From Legionella sp. (GTDB taxonomy: Bacteria > Pseudomonadota > Gammaproteobacteria > Legionellales > Legionellaceae): a stretch of DNA of 64,000 bases. This document shows positions 1 to 8,987 of this stretch, piece after piece; position 1 is the stretch's first letter, and each line of letters opens with the position of its first letter. Made by a program: the position numbers and the translations under genes. A model generated the notes under the pieces. The model worked only from the letters and a program-made list of their open reading frames with translations, was not told the origin of the DNA and made no database searches. The stretch covers positions 1 to 64,000 of the forward strand of contig JAFKHV010000013.1 in assembly GCA_017306715.1 (NCBI GenBank), written 5' to 3'.

Positions 1-240
1 ATCATTAATTTACTCGCTGCTCTTTTTTGTTGGATTATTGCCTGCTCGGCAGTGCAAAAGAAACAGCATCTTGATTACCATGCGAACTCATCTAAAAAAC
101 TGAATATTCTTTCCGCAATGACGCTGGGAAGGCGGGTCTATAAAAAAATAAAACAGTTCTCTATATACCACTTTAAAGCTGCTTTTAGATATTGGATTAA
201 AGTAATTAATGGACAATTAATTTACGGGGACATTTTGTGA
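1..240 (+). CDS. C-terminal fragment of a gene running in from the left edge (unidentified)
   Basis: Frame 1 is open from the first base of the window to a TGA at 238-240, so this is more likely the 3' end of an upstream gene than a small gene starting at the internal GTG at 52. The visible part opens with a hydrophobic stretch of about 18 residues (residues 1-18, rich in Leu, Ala, Ile and Trp) that could be the last membrane segment of an integral membrane protein. A basic, polar tail follows. No family motif is recognisable. The fragment could also be non-coding, because the last 20 codons look unlike a typical protein end. Confidence 0.3.
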   Translation: MINLLAALFCWIIACSAVQKKQHLDYHANSSKKLNILSAMTLGRRVYKKIKQFSIYHFKAAFRYWIKVINGQLIYGDIL

Positions 241-367
241 CGATCTCTCAGACTCGGGATGACGGTTTGTAAGCTCGAGATGACGGCTCGGATAACGAGA
301 TTAGTAAGCCGATCATGCGATTAATTTATTGATACTTTAACGTCATCCCGAGTGAAACGAGGGATCC
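241..367. repeat. Imperfect inverted repeat, dispersed-repeat-like
   Basis: CTCGGGATGACG at 253-264 and its exact reverse complement CGTCATCCCGAG at 341-352 face each other. Each is flanked outward by similar sequence ending in GATC/GGATC. A third partial copy, CGAGATGACGG, lies near 276-286. This 'CGTCATCCCGAG...GAGGGATC' sequence resembles dispersed intergenic repeats seen in several gammaproteobacterial and rickettsial genomes. That is recollection, not a search result. It sits between the left-edge gene tail and the convergent helicase gene, so it may also act as a transcription-ending hairpin. Confidence 0.5.
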
Positions 368-430
368 CCAAAATCAATTAATATATATATACGAGAATGG
401 AGATCTCAAAGTTTTTGATGCGTTTAAACC

Positions 431-3400
431 CTACTGAGGCATAGATTTGGCGCTGCAATCTTCTTTATTTTCAGGATCAGCAACTCCTTGAGCATTCAAA
501 TTTTCAAAGAAGCTGGGTTTCGCTTTGAAGAAGGTATGTCTGGGCTCGACTTCGATAAGTACCCTATCTACTACACCGTTCTCTTTTAAAAGTTCGAATA
601 CCCTTTTCCCTTCGGCTGAATTATTAAGGCTGTTTATTGCAACTCTGTTTTCATAGGTTAGGGCTTCCATGAGGCGTGGATTGAATTGGAGCCATTGATA
701 TAAAACAGCACAGCCTTCATCGGTTTTGCATAAGTTATCAAATAATGAGAGATACTCAACATTTTGCGACTGTGCAAAATCGGAAGCTGTGAGTGCGCAT
801 GCAAACTCTTCCGAGTCGCTCAACCATTGGTTTATTAATGAAATCCCAGTTTTAGTAGCGCTAAGCACTTGTATTGCGGTCGTGCCACCGATTTTACCCA
901 CATCTAAACCTGCGTGAGTCAATAAAACTGTAGTAAATTTATTTATAATTGCAGGAAAACTCTTTTGGATTATCGAGAGGATTTGATGCCCAATTTCATC
1001 AATACACAGATAATGAATACAGGAGGTATCGGCGAATGCTGAATGTTTATTTGGAATTAAGGCGGTAAACGTATTAACAAAATCGATTTTAGAAGGGTTA
1101 TGTTTTGATGCATGGTATAAACTCGCAAGAAACCAGGAGTATATAAATAAACGTCCGTTAAATCGGGTACAGAGTAGAAAGAACGGCGAACTGTTTGTTA
1201 TAGACCCGCGGGGTATAATGCGAAACAGATAATCCAGGAAATACAAAGTCGGATGCGCAGAGGTTCTTTGCGCTAATGCAGGGTTTGTTTTATAAATACT
1301 CTCTAAAATATTCACGCCCGTTGAGTATGTTATTAAATAAAAAAATGGAGCGTGCTCCATTCTCTCTTTTCCTTCATAGCCTAAATATAAATGGTGTTGT
1401 TGCATAGCTTGTACGAGTCTGGGTGAGGAAAAAAATTGTTCAAGAAGAGAGTGACTTGCACAAGATTTTACTAATATTCGTAACGGAGTTCGTGCTTGAG
1501 TTTGAAGAGGAGAAGGATTATCTAAATGTTCCATTTGCAATAGATGGAGAAGCTCAGAATTCACCTCAAAGAACGATTTCAGATGTTCGCAACCATCTTC
1601 AGACTCACAGAAAAGCAAAAAGGGTGAATCGTAAATAACGGAGCCATCCTGATTTATTACGGGTAACATAGCTTTTAGAAGTATACTCTGCTCAACAGGG
1701 TTTAAATGGTAAAATAGTCTATGGAGAACAAATCTACTCTCTGGGTAGCGAGCAAACTCGTATAGTAAATTGTTTCCAAATAAGGAGTGGAATAATTGTT
1801 TATGATATATCTTTCCCCATTTTTTGATCAATATATCTTTGAAAGCAGTTCTTATCTTACTATCCTTATTAATCATGTACTTATTAAAATAAATGTTTTG
1901 ATTTTCTGAAGTAACTATGCTTTCAAAAAAATCCTCTAATGCTCTTACTCGCTGTAATTCAGGTAATTCGATCGAGCTTTGCACCTTGACCTTAGGTTGG
2001 GTCAGAGAAGGTTTTTGTTTCTTAGGAGCTGTTTTCGAGCTTTCAGGAACCGCTTTCTCCCTGTTCCTCACTTTAAATACTTTAGGTGGCCGTGGCGTAA
2101 TTTCATTTTTAGGAGCATCTTCAACTGTGGGTAGAGCTGGGGGTGAAATTCGCGCTAATATCGCTTCCTCGTCAAATTGTAGATGGTTTTTCAAGATGGC
2201 TGTTGCTATGTCAAGCTGGCCTTTTTCAATATGATAGTCGACTTGCTCGAGCCATTTGCGTTTGTTCTCTGTATCGGTATCGGGGGCTGCTTCGGTAATG
2301 TTTTTTGCGGTATGGATGTTCCTAAAGAGTAGGTTTAGTTGCTGATTAAATCGATTCAGTTCGGGTTCATAGATAAATAATTCGTGTCGTGCCCGGGTGA
2401 TGGCGACATACAACTGATTCAGTGTCTTCCATTCGTCTAAATCCAGACCATTTTTTTTGTAGGTTAATTTGTGCAGCAGGCGTTGACTGGCTATTGGTTT
2501 CCATAAAATCACGGTATTAAAATCCAAACCAATGGCTTCGGCTGGAGTTAAAATATTACTAGAGCCCGTTGCTTCTTGTATCTTTGCTCGCTCTTCTACG
2601 GTTAAGGGGGTAAAGACAATGATTACGGTTTCGGCTAGATTTCCCCGCGGTCGCAAGAGCTCAAGCTGCTTCGAATGAATTATTTCTACAACCCCCGATT
2701 CAGAGGAAAGGTGCGACTCCAGCACTGAATATTCACGCTTAGCTTGATTGCCATCCAGTTTATGTTTTGTATTCATAAGGTGATTGGCAACTTCAGCTAT
2801 TTTAGATGCGCAGCGCCAAGTTTTCTTTAAATTAAAGCTATGATAATTTTTAAATTGTTTGGTGAGGAGATTTAATAAGCAATTACGTGCATAGGGCCAG
2901 GAGGAAAGCGCTTGCTCCGGATCCAGACAGGCAAAAAATTGCTGCGATGAGCGCACCGCCTGCACCAGACAAGCTAATGCTATCGGTGAGAAATTTTGAC
3001 TTTCATCACAAAAAATGGCGCCGTACCCTGAAACGGTGATTTCGGTGATTAAGGGGTCGCGCCATTTTTTGGTTTGGAGGTGATTGCGCCATTGGGCAAG
3101 CAGGTTGATTACTTTTTGCTGCTCTTTGGTTTTTCCGAAAAGATAACATTCTCGTTTACCGAGCTTGAGGTATGCTTCGGCGCCCAGTGCGGCGACTAAA
3201 CTCATTTCATAATGAATCACTTCCGCATTACCCTGGGGAAAACTGTTTTTTAACCAGTCGGCAAAGGCCTTTTTGGGTAAGAGGGTGTGCTCGGTATTCG
3301 GGGGTAAAAGCAGTTGCTCCCAGGTGAGAAAATCGATGTGTAAGTCTTGCTCCCTATCCTGAGCATACTGTTGTTGTATTTTGCGAGTAAGATTCGCGGA

Positions 3401-3973
3401 TTGGGAGATAAATAGAATTTTTTGCCCTTGGCCTAGTTCGTCCCGTGTTCGGTGTTGCTGCGCGTTGTTAACCACGTAGTTGCATAATAAATCGTAAATA
3501 ACCAGGGTTTTGCCCGCACCTGGAGGGCCACTTAATAAGAGGGGGGCTGTGCAGTTCGTTGCTTGTTGTTGGTCTTCGTCTAAAAAGAATACCTGTTCTT
3601 GATAAAAGGTGACGGGCAGAAACCGCTCTTCGGGAGTCGGCGATGGACTGAGTACGGGTGCGGAATCGAGCTCCAGGGACTCAATTTTAAGGGCCTGGGT
3701 TGTGCTCAGTGTACGGGCTAATTCTTCATAGTTATGGTCATTTTGGCTCAGTATCAGTAGGGCAGGTGTCCCTGCATGTAGGATACGCATGAAAATTAAA
3801 CGATTTTTTTTATCGATTTTGGCACGATAGACGGGTTGACCTTGAAAGGTGATTCCAGTTAACCGCTTTATCTGTGGTGTATGCAGTTCATTGGCCAATA
3901 TCTTGATTATTAATACTTTATGGTCGTTAATTTCGTCTTGAGTGATGAGATTGGCAAGGTAATAGATAATCAT
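431..3973 (-). CDS. SF1 (UvrD/Rep-like) helicase with RelE-like N-terminus and repeat C-terminus
   Basis: This 1180-aa protein has three parts. Residues 1-90 resemble the RelE/ParE-type toxin fold that sometimes precedes UvrD-like helicases (a 'VYRAKIDKKNRLIF' core followed by 'LLILSQNDHNYEEL'). Residues about 145-535 carry superfamily 1 motifs: Walker A GPPGAGKT (149-156), a Walker B-type DESQ (323-326), LKKTWRCA (382-389), GLDFNTVIL (482-490) and VAITRARHEL (523-532). These support ATP-driven DNA or RNA unwinding or translocation. Residues about 700-1150 contain degenerate units of about 45-50 residues of the form SPFxLLxxxxxGxxxLxxFLxxxPxL, probably an alpha-helical solenoid. After the helicase core a Lys/Pro-rich linker (about 640-700) joins the two halves. 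The helicase assignment is firm. The toxin-like and solenoid assignments are inference. No operon partner is evident. Confidence 0.8.
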   Translation of the reverse strand: MIIYYLANLITQDEINDHKVLIIKILANELHTPQIKRLTGITFQGQPVYRAKIDKKNRLIFMRILHAGTPALLILSQNDHNYEELARTLSTTQALKIESLELDSAPVLSPSPTPEERFLPVTFYQEQVFFLDEDQQQATNCTAPLLLSGPPGAGKTLVIYDLLCNYVVNNAQQHRTRDELGQGQKILFISQSANLTRKIQQQYAQDREQDLHIDFLTWEQLLLPPNTEHTLLPKKAFADWLKNSFPQGNAEVIHYEMSLVAALGAEAYLKLGKRECYLFGKTKEQQKVINLLAQWRNHLQTKKWRDPLITEITVSGYGAIFCDESQNFSPIALACLVQAVRSSQQFFACLDPEQALSSWPYARNCLLNLLTKQFKNYHSFNLKKTWRCASKIAEVANHLMNTKHKLDGNQAKREYSVLESHLSSESGVVEIIHSKQLELLRPRGNLAETVIIVFTPLTVEERAKIQEATGSSNILTPAEAIGLDFNTVILWKPIASQRLLHKLTYKKNGLDLDEWKTLNQLYVAITRARHELFIYEPELNRFNQQLNLLFRNIHTAKNITEAAPDTDTENKRKWLEQVDYHIEKGQLDIATAILKNHLQFDEEAILARISPPALPTVEDAPKNEITPRPPKVFKVRNREKAVPESSKTAPKKQKPSLTQPKVKVQSSIELPELQRVRALEDFFESIVTSENQNIYFNKYMINKDSKIRTAFKDILIKKWGKIYHKQLFHSLFGNNLLYEFARYPESRFVLHRLFYHLNPVEQSILLKAMLPVINQDGSVIYDSPFLLFCESEDGCEHLKSFFEVNSELLHLLQMEHLDNPSPLQTQARTPLRILVKSCASHSLLEQFFSSPRLVQAMQQHHLYLGYEGKERMEHAPFFYLITYSTGVNILESIYKTNPALAQRTSAHPTLYFLDYLFRIIPRGSITNSSPFFLLCTRFNGRLFIYSWFLASLYHASKHNPSKIDFVNTFTALIPNKHSAFADTSCIHYLCIDEIGHQILSIIQKSFPAIINKFTTVLLTHAGLDVGKIGGTTAIQVLSATKTGISLINQWLSDSEEFACALTASDFAQSQNVEYLSLFDNLCKTDEGCAVLYQWLQFNPRLMEALTYENRVAINSLNNSAEGKRVFELLKENGVVDRVLIEVEPRHTFFKAKPSFFENLNAQGVADPENKEDCSAKSMPQ

Positions 3974-4275
3974 ATGTTGGGCTCAGAGTTAAAAATAAAA
4001 TTATTGTATCATTGTCGAGCTAAAAATTAAATTAATAAACAATATGGAGGTGTATTAATTTATTTAAATCGAGCGATAGAAGTCTAAATAAGTCAATTGC
4101 AATTCTTTCTTAATTACTGTAATGTGGCGGGATTTTGTGACTATTTATAATGCTTCAAGCATGATAAACAGACAGAAAAAATCTTAAATTGGTGCCTGTA
4201 TTCTAGATCTCTTTAAAATACCACTTTAACTCGTAATTATTCCTTAATGTTCGTTGTATATACTTAACAAAACAA
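3974..4275. other. Divergent intergenic region
   Basis: About 300 bases of very AT-rich sequence separate the divergent helicase and 1038-aa genes. It should hold promoters for both, but no convincing -35/-10 pair, RNA gene or repeat stands out. Confidence 0.4.
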
Positions 4276-7200
4276 ATGACGTCGAGTTGTAGAATGGGAA
4301 AAGAGAAACTAAAGCGCGTAAGAACCTCACCACAAGATTATTTCGAAAGAATAGAAAAACGTCATAAGCAATACCTTGAAACCAATATGGTCACCTACCT
4401 TGAGCTTAAAAATGAGCTCAAATCTGCTCAGTTAATCGAGCAGTACAGCAATCGAGTATCCGATTATTTTAAGACCAAAACGCAATACCTTAAGGACTCC
4501 CTTACACAAATTACAGTTGGCGAACAGTTAAAACAAGGAGCTGTATCTGCTTTGATGGGAATTGGTATTGGCTCTTTGGCAGGACAAGTTATTCCGAATC
4601 CGCTTCCAGCACCATCAAACATGTTTAGTGCGCTGATTGGTATTAGTGCAAGCAAGTTGATTTATGAGGTATGGAAAAATGCCACGAGGAATACGAATGC
4701 GGATGATCAAGAGGCATTTCAAAAAGCGATGCAAGAAGCAGGATTCGACAATGAACGATATAACAAATTATCTGAAAAGGTGGTTCAATTATTTCATTTT
4801 CGCGAATGTTTATTACTTGGATTCCAGGATAACGGAATCAATATGCGGGATGAATTTAAAGAGAAGTATATACAAGGGCCTGTAAATGACCAGGCGTTAA
4901 ATATTGCCATAGAAACCTACTTTTTAAGTAAACTGAATGAAGTGTTTAAAGAGTCTTTTGATGAAATTTATAACATTCGTGAAGATGAAATCAATGATGA
5001 GGTACGTGATCAAAATTCAATTATCGGCTGGATTAAGCGTTATTTTCGAGATGACAGCAATAGGGCGATATTCACGCAACAGATGCAAATAAAATTTATG
5101 GAGGAATGTGTAGGGTTTCTTCGAAAACAAATGAATGAGCCCAGTTTTGTCGCGAAACACCCTTATGTGCCTATGATCGTTTCCGGATTAATCGCAGGGG
5201 CCATCGCATTAGGTGTTGGCGCCGCAATTGTAGGTGGTCCGTTGACGATCACCATTGGTGTGGTGGCTTTAGTTATTGCCTGTGTTGTTGCCGTGGCAAC
5301 CTATTTTGCTGTAAAACACGGTGATGCTTTGCGTTTTAAACGAGATAAAAACAACCGCGAATCCATAGATCATATGATGACTGAAATTACACTAGAGTCG
5401 ACCCGATTAAATCAGTTGATTAATCTTTCCGGGAAAACCACCGCGGCTGAGGTCGAACATGTACAGACGTATAACCAAGCGAATGTTGCCACTTGGTTTC
5501 AAACATTAACTGGACAGGGAAACCCTGAAATTGCTCGGGGATCAGCGTCATCTTGGGTGCAGGAATATGCTTTTCGCTATCGTCATAGTAAGCTGATTCG
5601 TATCGATTTGAAACAGCAAAATACAGAATTAGTAACAAAAAGTCATGAGCAAACACTTTCGATGCAAGAGTCTTTAATAGGTAATCAAAGCGCTTTGGTC
5701 AGGTTTGTGAAGGATACCGAGCGCTACTTAATGAATAAAGAACATCAAGAGTTTATTCAAAAATTTTCTCTAGTTAATAAAATTAGACAGCAAGTTTTGG
5801 AAATAGTCTCTGTCATGAAACCAGAGGTAAAACCAGAAGAGGACAAGTTACCTAAATTTATTATTGATTTTTACACTCGACCCGTACATTTAGGAGGTTT
5901 GGGTGGGATGGAGCAAGATTTAAATCATGCACGTTTAATGACTTGCGATTTATTGGAATCAACAACGGAGGCTAAGGATTCTTATAAAAATATGCTTAAT
6001 GCTGCTCAAGGATTTAATTTCGCACGTACTCGAGATGCGAATATTCATTTTATTCTTCCAGGTGATGATGATTATCGTGCCATGCTTGGATTGAGTAGGC
6101 GTGGCCCTGATGACCGCATTGAGAAACAGATTACCCCGGCAAATATAAGGCAATATCTTGATAGCTCATTTGATTTTCTTTACTCCTTGAATGATCAAAT
6201 AATTATCAATGAAGATAACTCAAATCTTGAGTACCCAATAAACAATCGCAAAGAATTTGTAATTTATCGTATGCTGTTATTGAAACAATTAGCAACTTTA
6301 GCAGATCCCAATAATGCTCGCGTAAATCCATCAGTGCGCATGGAAATTCATGCCTTTGTGCGTGAAAAGTTTCATTTAGATTCTGATGTTGTTTTTGCCA
6401 ATATATTAAACCAGTCATTCTTTCTTGAGCCGGATATTAAAGGCGATACCATCACTGATGCTTTTGGCGCTACCCGCTCAGTCCCAGAGCTTCAGCTCTT
6501 AGCTGAGTGTTTGCGTATGGATTTAGCATATAATTCCAATGCTATTTCTCCTAAAATGCTGGTTGCTGCAGAAGCAAAAAGCTTTAAAGAACTAAAAGCG
6601 GTTGGTAGTAAAGTGTTATTAGGCTATGACGATAGTACTACAATTGGGATCGAGCTAACTTCTGAAGTGCATGATAAGATAACTCAAGCAATTGATAATA
6701 CATTACTCTTTATAAAGTCGATGAATGAAAAAGTTGTCATGAAGAAAACTGGGGCTTTAGCAAGTTATATTTATGCTGTGCAGAGTCAGGTTAATCAGCT
6801 AATACATGGATTTAAAACGCTCGAGAAAATAATAGGTGTAAATCCACAACCTCATCCCTATGCTGATTCGCTGCCCAAAATACTCGCAGATTTAAATAAC
6901 TTTGCTGTAGAGATAGCAAACATCATTAAAACTGCACCGAAAGCAGAGAATTTGGAGCGGTCAGAATTTCACTTTGGTGGTTTTAGTCATTTGGCAGCCG
7001 ATTTAAGTGTCAATAATAATCTGAATATAGAAGACTTCACGCATATTAAACCTGTAACTGCAGAGGAATCATTCCTCGAAGAATTGAATCATTTGATCGC
7101 AAATCACGACAGTGCTCAAGAAAATTATCAAAAAACAAGACTAAAATTCTTTACATCTCCTGTAAATCCAAGAGTAAAAGAGGCAGCTCGGACGCTGGTT

Positions 7201-7392
7201 GCTGCATTAAATATGCTACAACGTGACGAAGAGATCTCTTTAGAGGGCCTTAAAGAATATCAAAAAGAATATAGCCAAGAACCATTGTCAAGTTTAATTC
7301 AAAAGCATCTGGCAATGCAAAAGGTCGTCAGTATTGAGGAGTTCTTCCAAGTTGATCCCCAGCAGAATAATCTTCCTCTGGCTGCTCCTTAG
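4276..7392 (+). CDS. Large uncharacterised protein with two hydrophobic blocks (effector-like)
   Basis: This 1038-aa protein belongs to no family I recognise. The N-terminus is highly basic (residues 7-35). A glycine/alanine-rich hydrophobic block at about 88-106 is followed by a long stretch of about 50 residues at 297-345 that is rich in Gly, Ala, Val and Ile and could form a membrane hairpin. The remaining 700 residues are soluble, mostly helical-looking and charged, ending in a Pro/Ala tail. This layout (large soluble body, one or two membrane hairpins, no signal peptide) is common among Legionella Dot/Icm effectors that attach to host membranes, which is inference here. No strong ribosome site precedes the first ATG or the Met at residue 7, so the exact start is uncertain. 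Confidence 0.65.
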   Translation: MTSSCRMGKEKLKRVRTSPQDYFERIEKRHKQYLETNMVTYLELKNELKSAQLIEQYSNRVSDYFKTKTQYLKDSLTQITVGEQLKQGAVSALMGIGIGSLAGQVIPNPLPAPSNMFSALIGISASKLIYEVWKNATRNTNADDQEAFQKAMQEAGFDNERYNKLSEKVVQLFHFRECLLLGFQDNGINMRDEFKEKYIQGPVNDQALNIAIETYFLSKLNEVFKESFDEIYNIREDEINDEVRDQNSIIGWIKRYFRDDSNRAIFTQQMQIKFMEECVGFLRKQMNEPSFVAKHPYVPMIVSGLIAGAIALGVGAAIVGGPLTITIGVVALVIACVVAVATYFAVKHGDALRFKRDKNNRESIDHMMTEITLESTRLNQLINLSGKTTAAEVEHVQTYNQANVATWFQTLTGQGNPEIARGSASSWVQEYAFRYRHSKLIRIDLKQQNTELVTKSHEQTLSMQESLIGNQSALVRFVKDTERYLMNKEHQEFIQKFSLVNKIRQQVLEIVSVMKPEVKPEEDKLPKFIIDFYTRPVHLGGLGGMEQDLNHARLMTCDLLESTTEAKDSYKNMLNAAQGFNFARTRDANIHFILPGDDDYRAMLGLSRRGPDDRIEKQITPANIRQYLDSSFDFLYSLNDQIIINEDNSNLEYPINNRKEFVIYRMLLLKQLATLADPNNARVNPSVRMEIHAFVREKFHLDSDVVFANILNQSFFLEPDIKGDTITDAFGATRSVPELQLLAECLRMDLAYNSNAISPKMLVAAEAKSFKELKAVGSKVLLGYDDSTTIGIELTSEVHDKITQAIDNTLLFIKSMNEKVVMKKTGALASYIYAVQSQVNQLIHGFKTLEKIIGVNPQPHPYADSLPKILADLNNFAVEIANIIKTAPKAENLERSEFHFGGFSHLAADLSVNNNLNIEDFTHIKPVTAEESFLEELNHLIANHDSAQENYQKTRLKFFTSPVNPRVKEAARTLVAALNMLQRDEEISLEGLKEYQKEYSQEPLSSLIQKHLAMQKVVSIEEFFQVDPQQNNLPLAAP

Positions 7393-7432
7393 TTTAGAAA
7401 ACTAGAAGCGATCTTAAGGAAGTTAATAATTA

Positions 7433-8815
7433 TTAATTTAATACATCATATATATTTGAGCGCTTTGGTACTGTTGGAGAGTTATTTTCCCCGGGCTTAT
7501 CAGGCGCTTGAAAAATTCCTTGACGCGGTGCCTGCAGCTTTTCCTGGCTCTTTTTGGCTTGATTAAAAGCTGAAGGGTGGGGTGTTGCAGCTTGATTAGT
7601 TCTAGAGTATGGAGCAGTTGATAACAAACTTAGCGGAGCGGCATTAGGATTTAGGAAAGGCTGGGGGCAGTACGTGGGTAATTCTCGCTGGGGCTCTGCA
7701 GGGGGATAATTAGATAGCGAAGGCAGGATAAAGTAGTTGTTTACTTGGACATTCATAGTGCATTCTGGTGCGGGCTTCGTCTTAGGGGCTGGAGTATATG
7801 GTTGATTCGCTGTGCTCGTGTCAGTTGATGCCGTTTTGCCCAGTCTCAATTTTAGAGCACTGACGATATTTTGTGGTTTTTGATGAAAAATCATGCTCAT
7901 GTATTTTGGGTTTTGCTTATAATCTTCACTTGCTTTAAGGATTAGCTCGGAGTCCAGGTCCATCATCAGCTGATAAAAATTACTAATTTTCATAAATGGG
8001 TTCAGGGAGTATAGATCACCAATCGCGACGAATGTTGAGTAATCGTACTTAGTAAATAGAGAAATCAGCTGTTCCATAGTTAACCCCTCTTTTTCTTCGT
8101 TTAAGGTGATTAATTTAATGTAGCTCGATATAAATGGGTAAAGATCGTAACCAGGGGTAGGGAGATTTCTATACTGATTTATAATTGTATGCGCTCTCTT
8201 TAAAAAGCGTTCAGAAAAGCTTGTTTTACTCTCGGAATCCAGGTCTTCTAGCAAAGGATGTAGTTCTTTGGCTACATAATTAAGATCATTAAGGCTTACT
8301 AAATTTTTAAAAGGAAATAATCTAAGAGGATCCCCTAGAGATCTTCTCTCTTGCAATTCTTCAATAAAAGAAATGCCTGCAGCAGTAGCTTTAGGGATTT
8401 CACCCGTATTTGCAGTATTTAAATGACTCCGGACTAGACTATAGAAAAATTCTTGTGACGATTGACTGGGAATTGAAGCAGTAGTGGCTCTTGATTCTTC
8501 ATTCCTGGAAATCTTCAGTTTTTTGGCCGCTCTATCCTCATCTATACCCTCCGGAGCAGGTCTTTTTAGGTTATTATTATTATTAAGGATTAGTAGGTAT
8601 CCTAAGTCATTTAATGATGCGGTAAGTGCATCTTTTTCTAATTTAGACATCTTGGAATTAGCTAAGAGTGTGAGGAAACTCGCATTTAAATTTTTTTTAA
8701 ATGCGTCGATAACTCGTTCCCTTGTCTCAGTTTTTAATTTGCTTAAAATGATTTTTAGTTTATTAGTATCGTCTTTAATTATAGCTTCACATAACTCTTT
8801 ATATAGTTTACTCAT
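7433..8815 (-). CDS. Paralogue family protein with bipartite nuclear localisation signal (copy 1)
   Basis: This 460-aa protein is homologous to the next gene (8988-10388) and to 27625-29289. All three start MSxLYxxLCxAI, share an N-terminal helical domain ending in a conserved 'LGY', and end in a Pro/Tyr/Asn-rich tail. Just after the N-terminal domain lies a Lys-Arg pair at 84-85, a 12-residue spacer and KKLK at 98-101, a textbook bipartite nuclear localisation signal. The C-terminus contains EKLQAPRQG and ends KRSNIYDVLN, nearly matching copy 2 (EKLQAPRVG, KKSNIHSLLN). There is no signal peptide or membrane segment. The likely role is a secreted protein acting in a host nucleus. The molecular activity is unknown. 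Confidence 0.7.
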   Translation of the reverse strand: MSKLYKELCEAIIKDDTNKLKIILSKLKTETRERVIDAFKKNLNASFLTLLANSKMSKLEKDALTASLNDLGYLLILNNNNNLKRPAPEGIDEDRAAKKLKISRNEESRATTASIPSQSSQEFFYSLVRSHLNTANTGEIPKATAAGISFIEELQERRSLGDPLRLFPFKNLVSLNDLNYVAKELHPLLEDLDSESKTSFSERFLKRAHTIINQYRNLPTPGYDLYPFISSYIKLITLNEEKEGLTMEQLISLFTKYDYSTFVAIGDLYSLNPFMKISNFYQLMMDLDSELILKASEDYKQNPKYMSMIFHQKPQNIVSALKLRLGKTASTDTSTANQPYTPAPKTKPAPECTMNVQVNNYFILPSLSNYPPAEPQRELPTYCPQPFLNPNAAPLSLLSTAPYSRTNQAATPHPSAFNQAKKSQEKLQAPRQGIFQAPDKPGENNSPTVPKRSNIYDVLN

Positions 8816-8987
8816 AATATTAAAGTATAAAATCCTCGTTAATTTAGTTCAATTTTAACACAAATAAGTTTTGATGCTATCTTTGGTATGATATCTTATT
8901 CAAAACCCCCACTTTTCAATAAATCACCTGATTATTATTAGGTTTCACCCCTAGGTATTTCTTTATGGGGATTGCCTGGGCTGAATA

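Noticed and set aside
1917-2234. Plus-strand open frame of 105 codons inside the helicase gene
   Set aside because: Antisense shadow of the Lys/Pro-rich linker. No independent coding signal.
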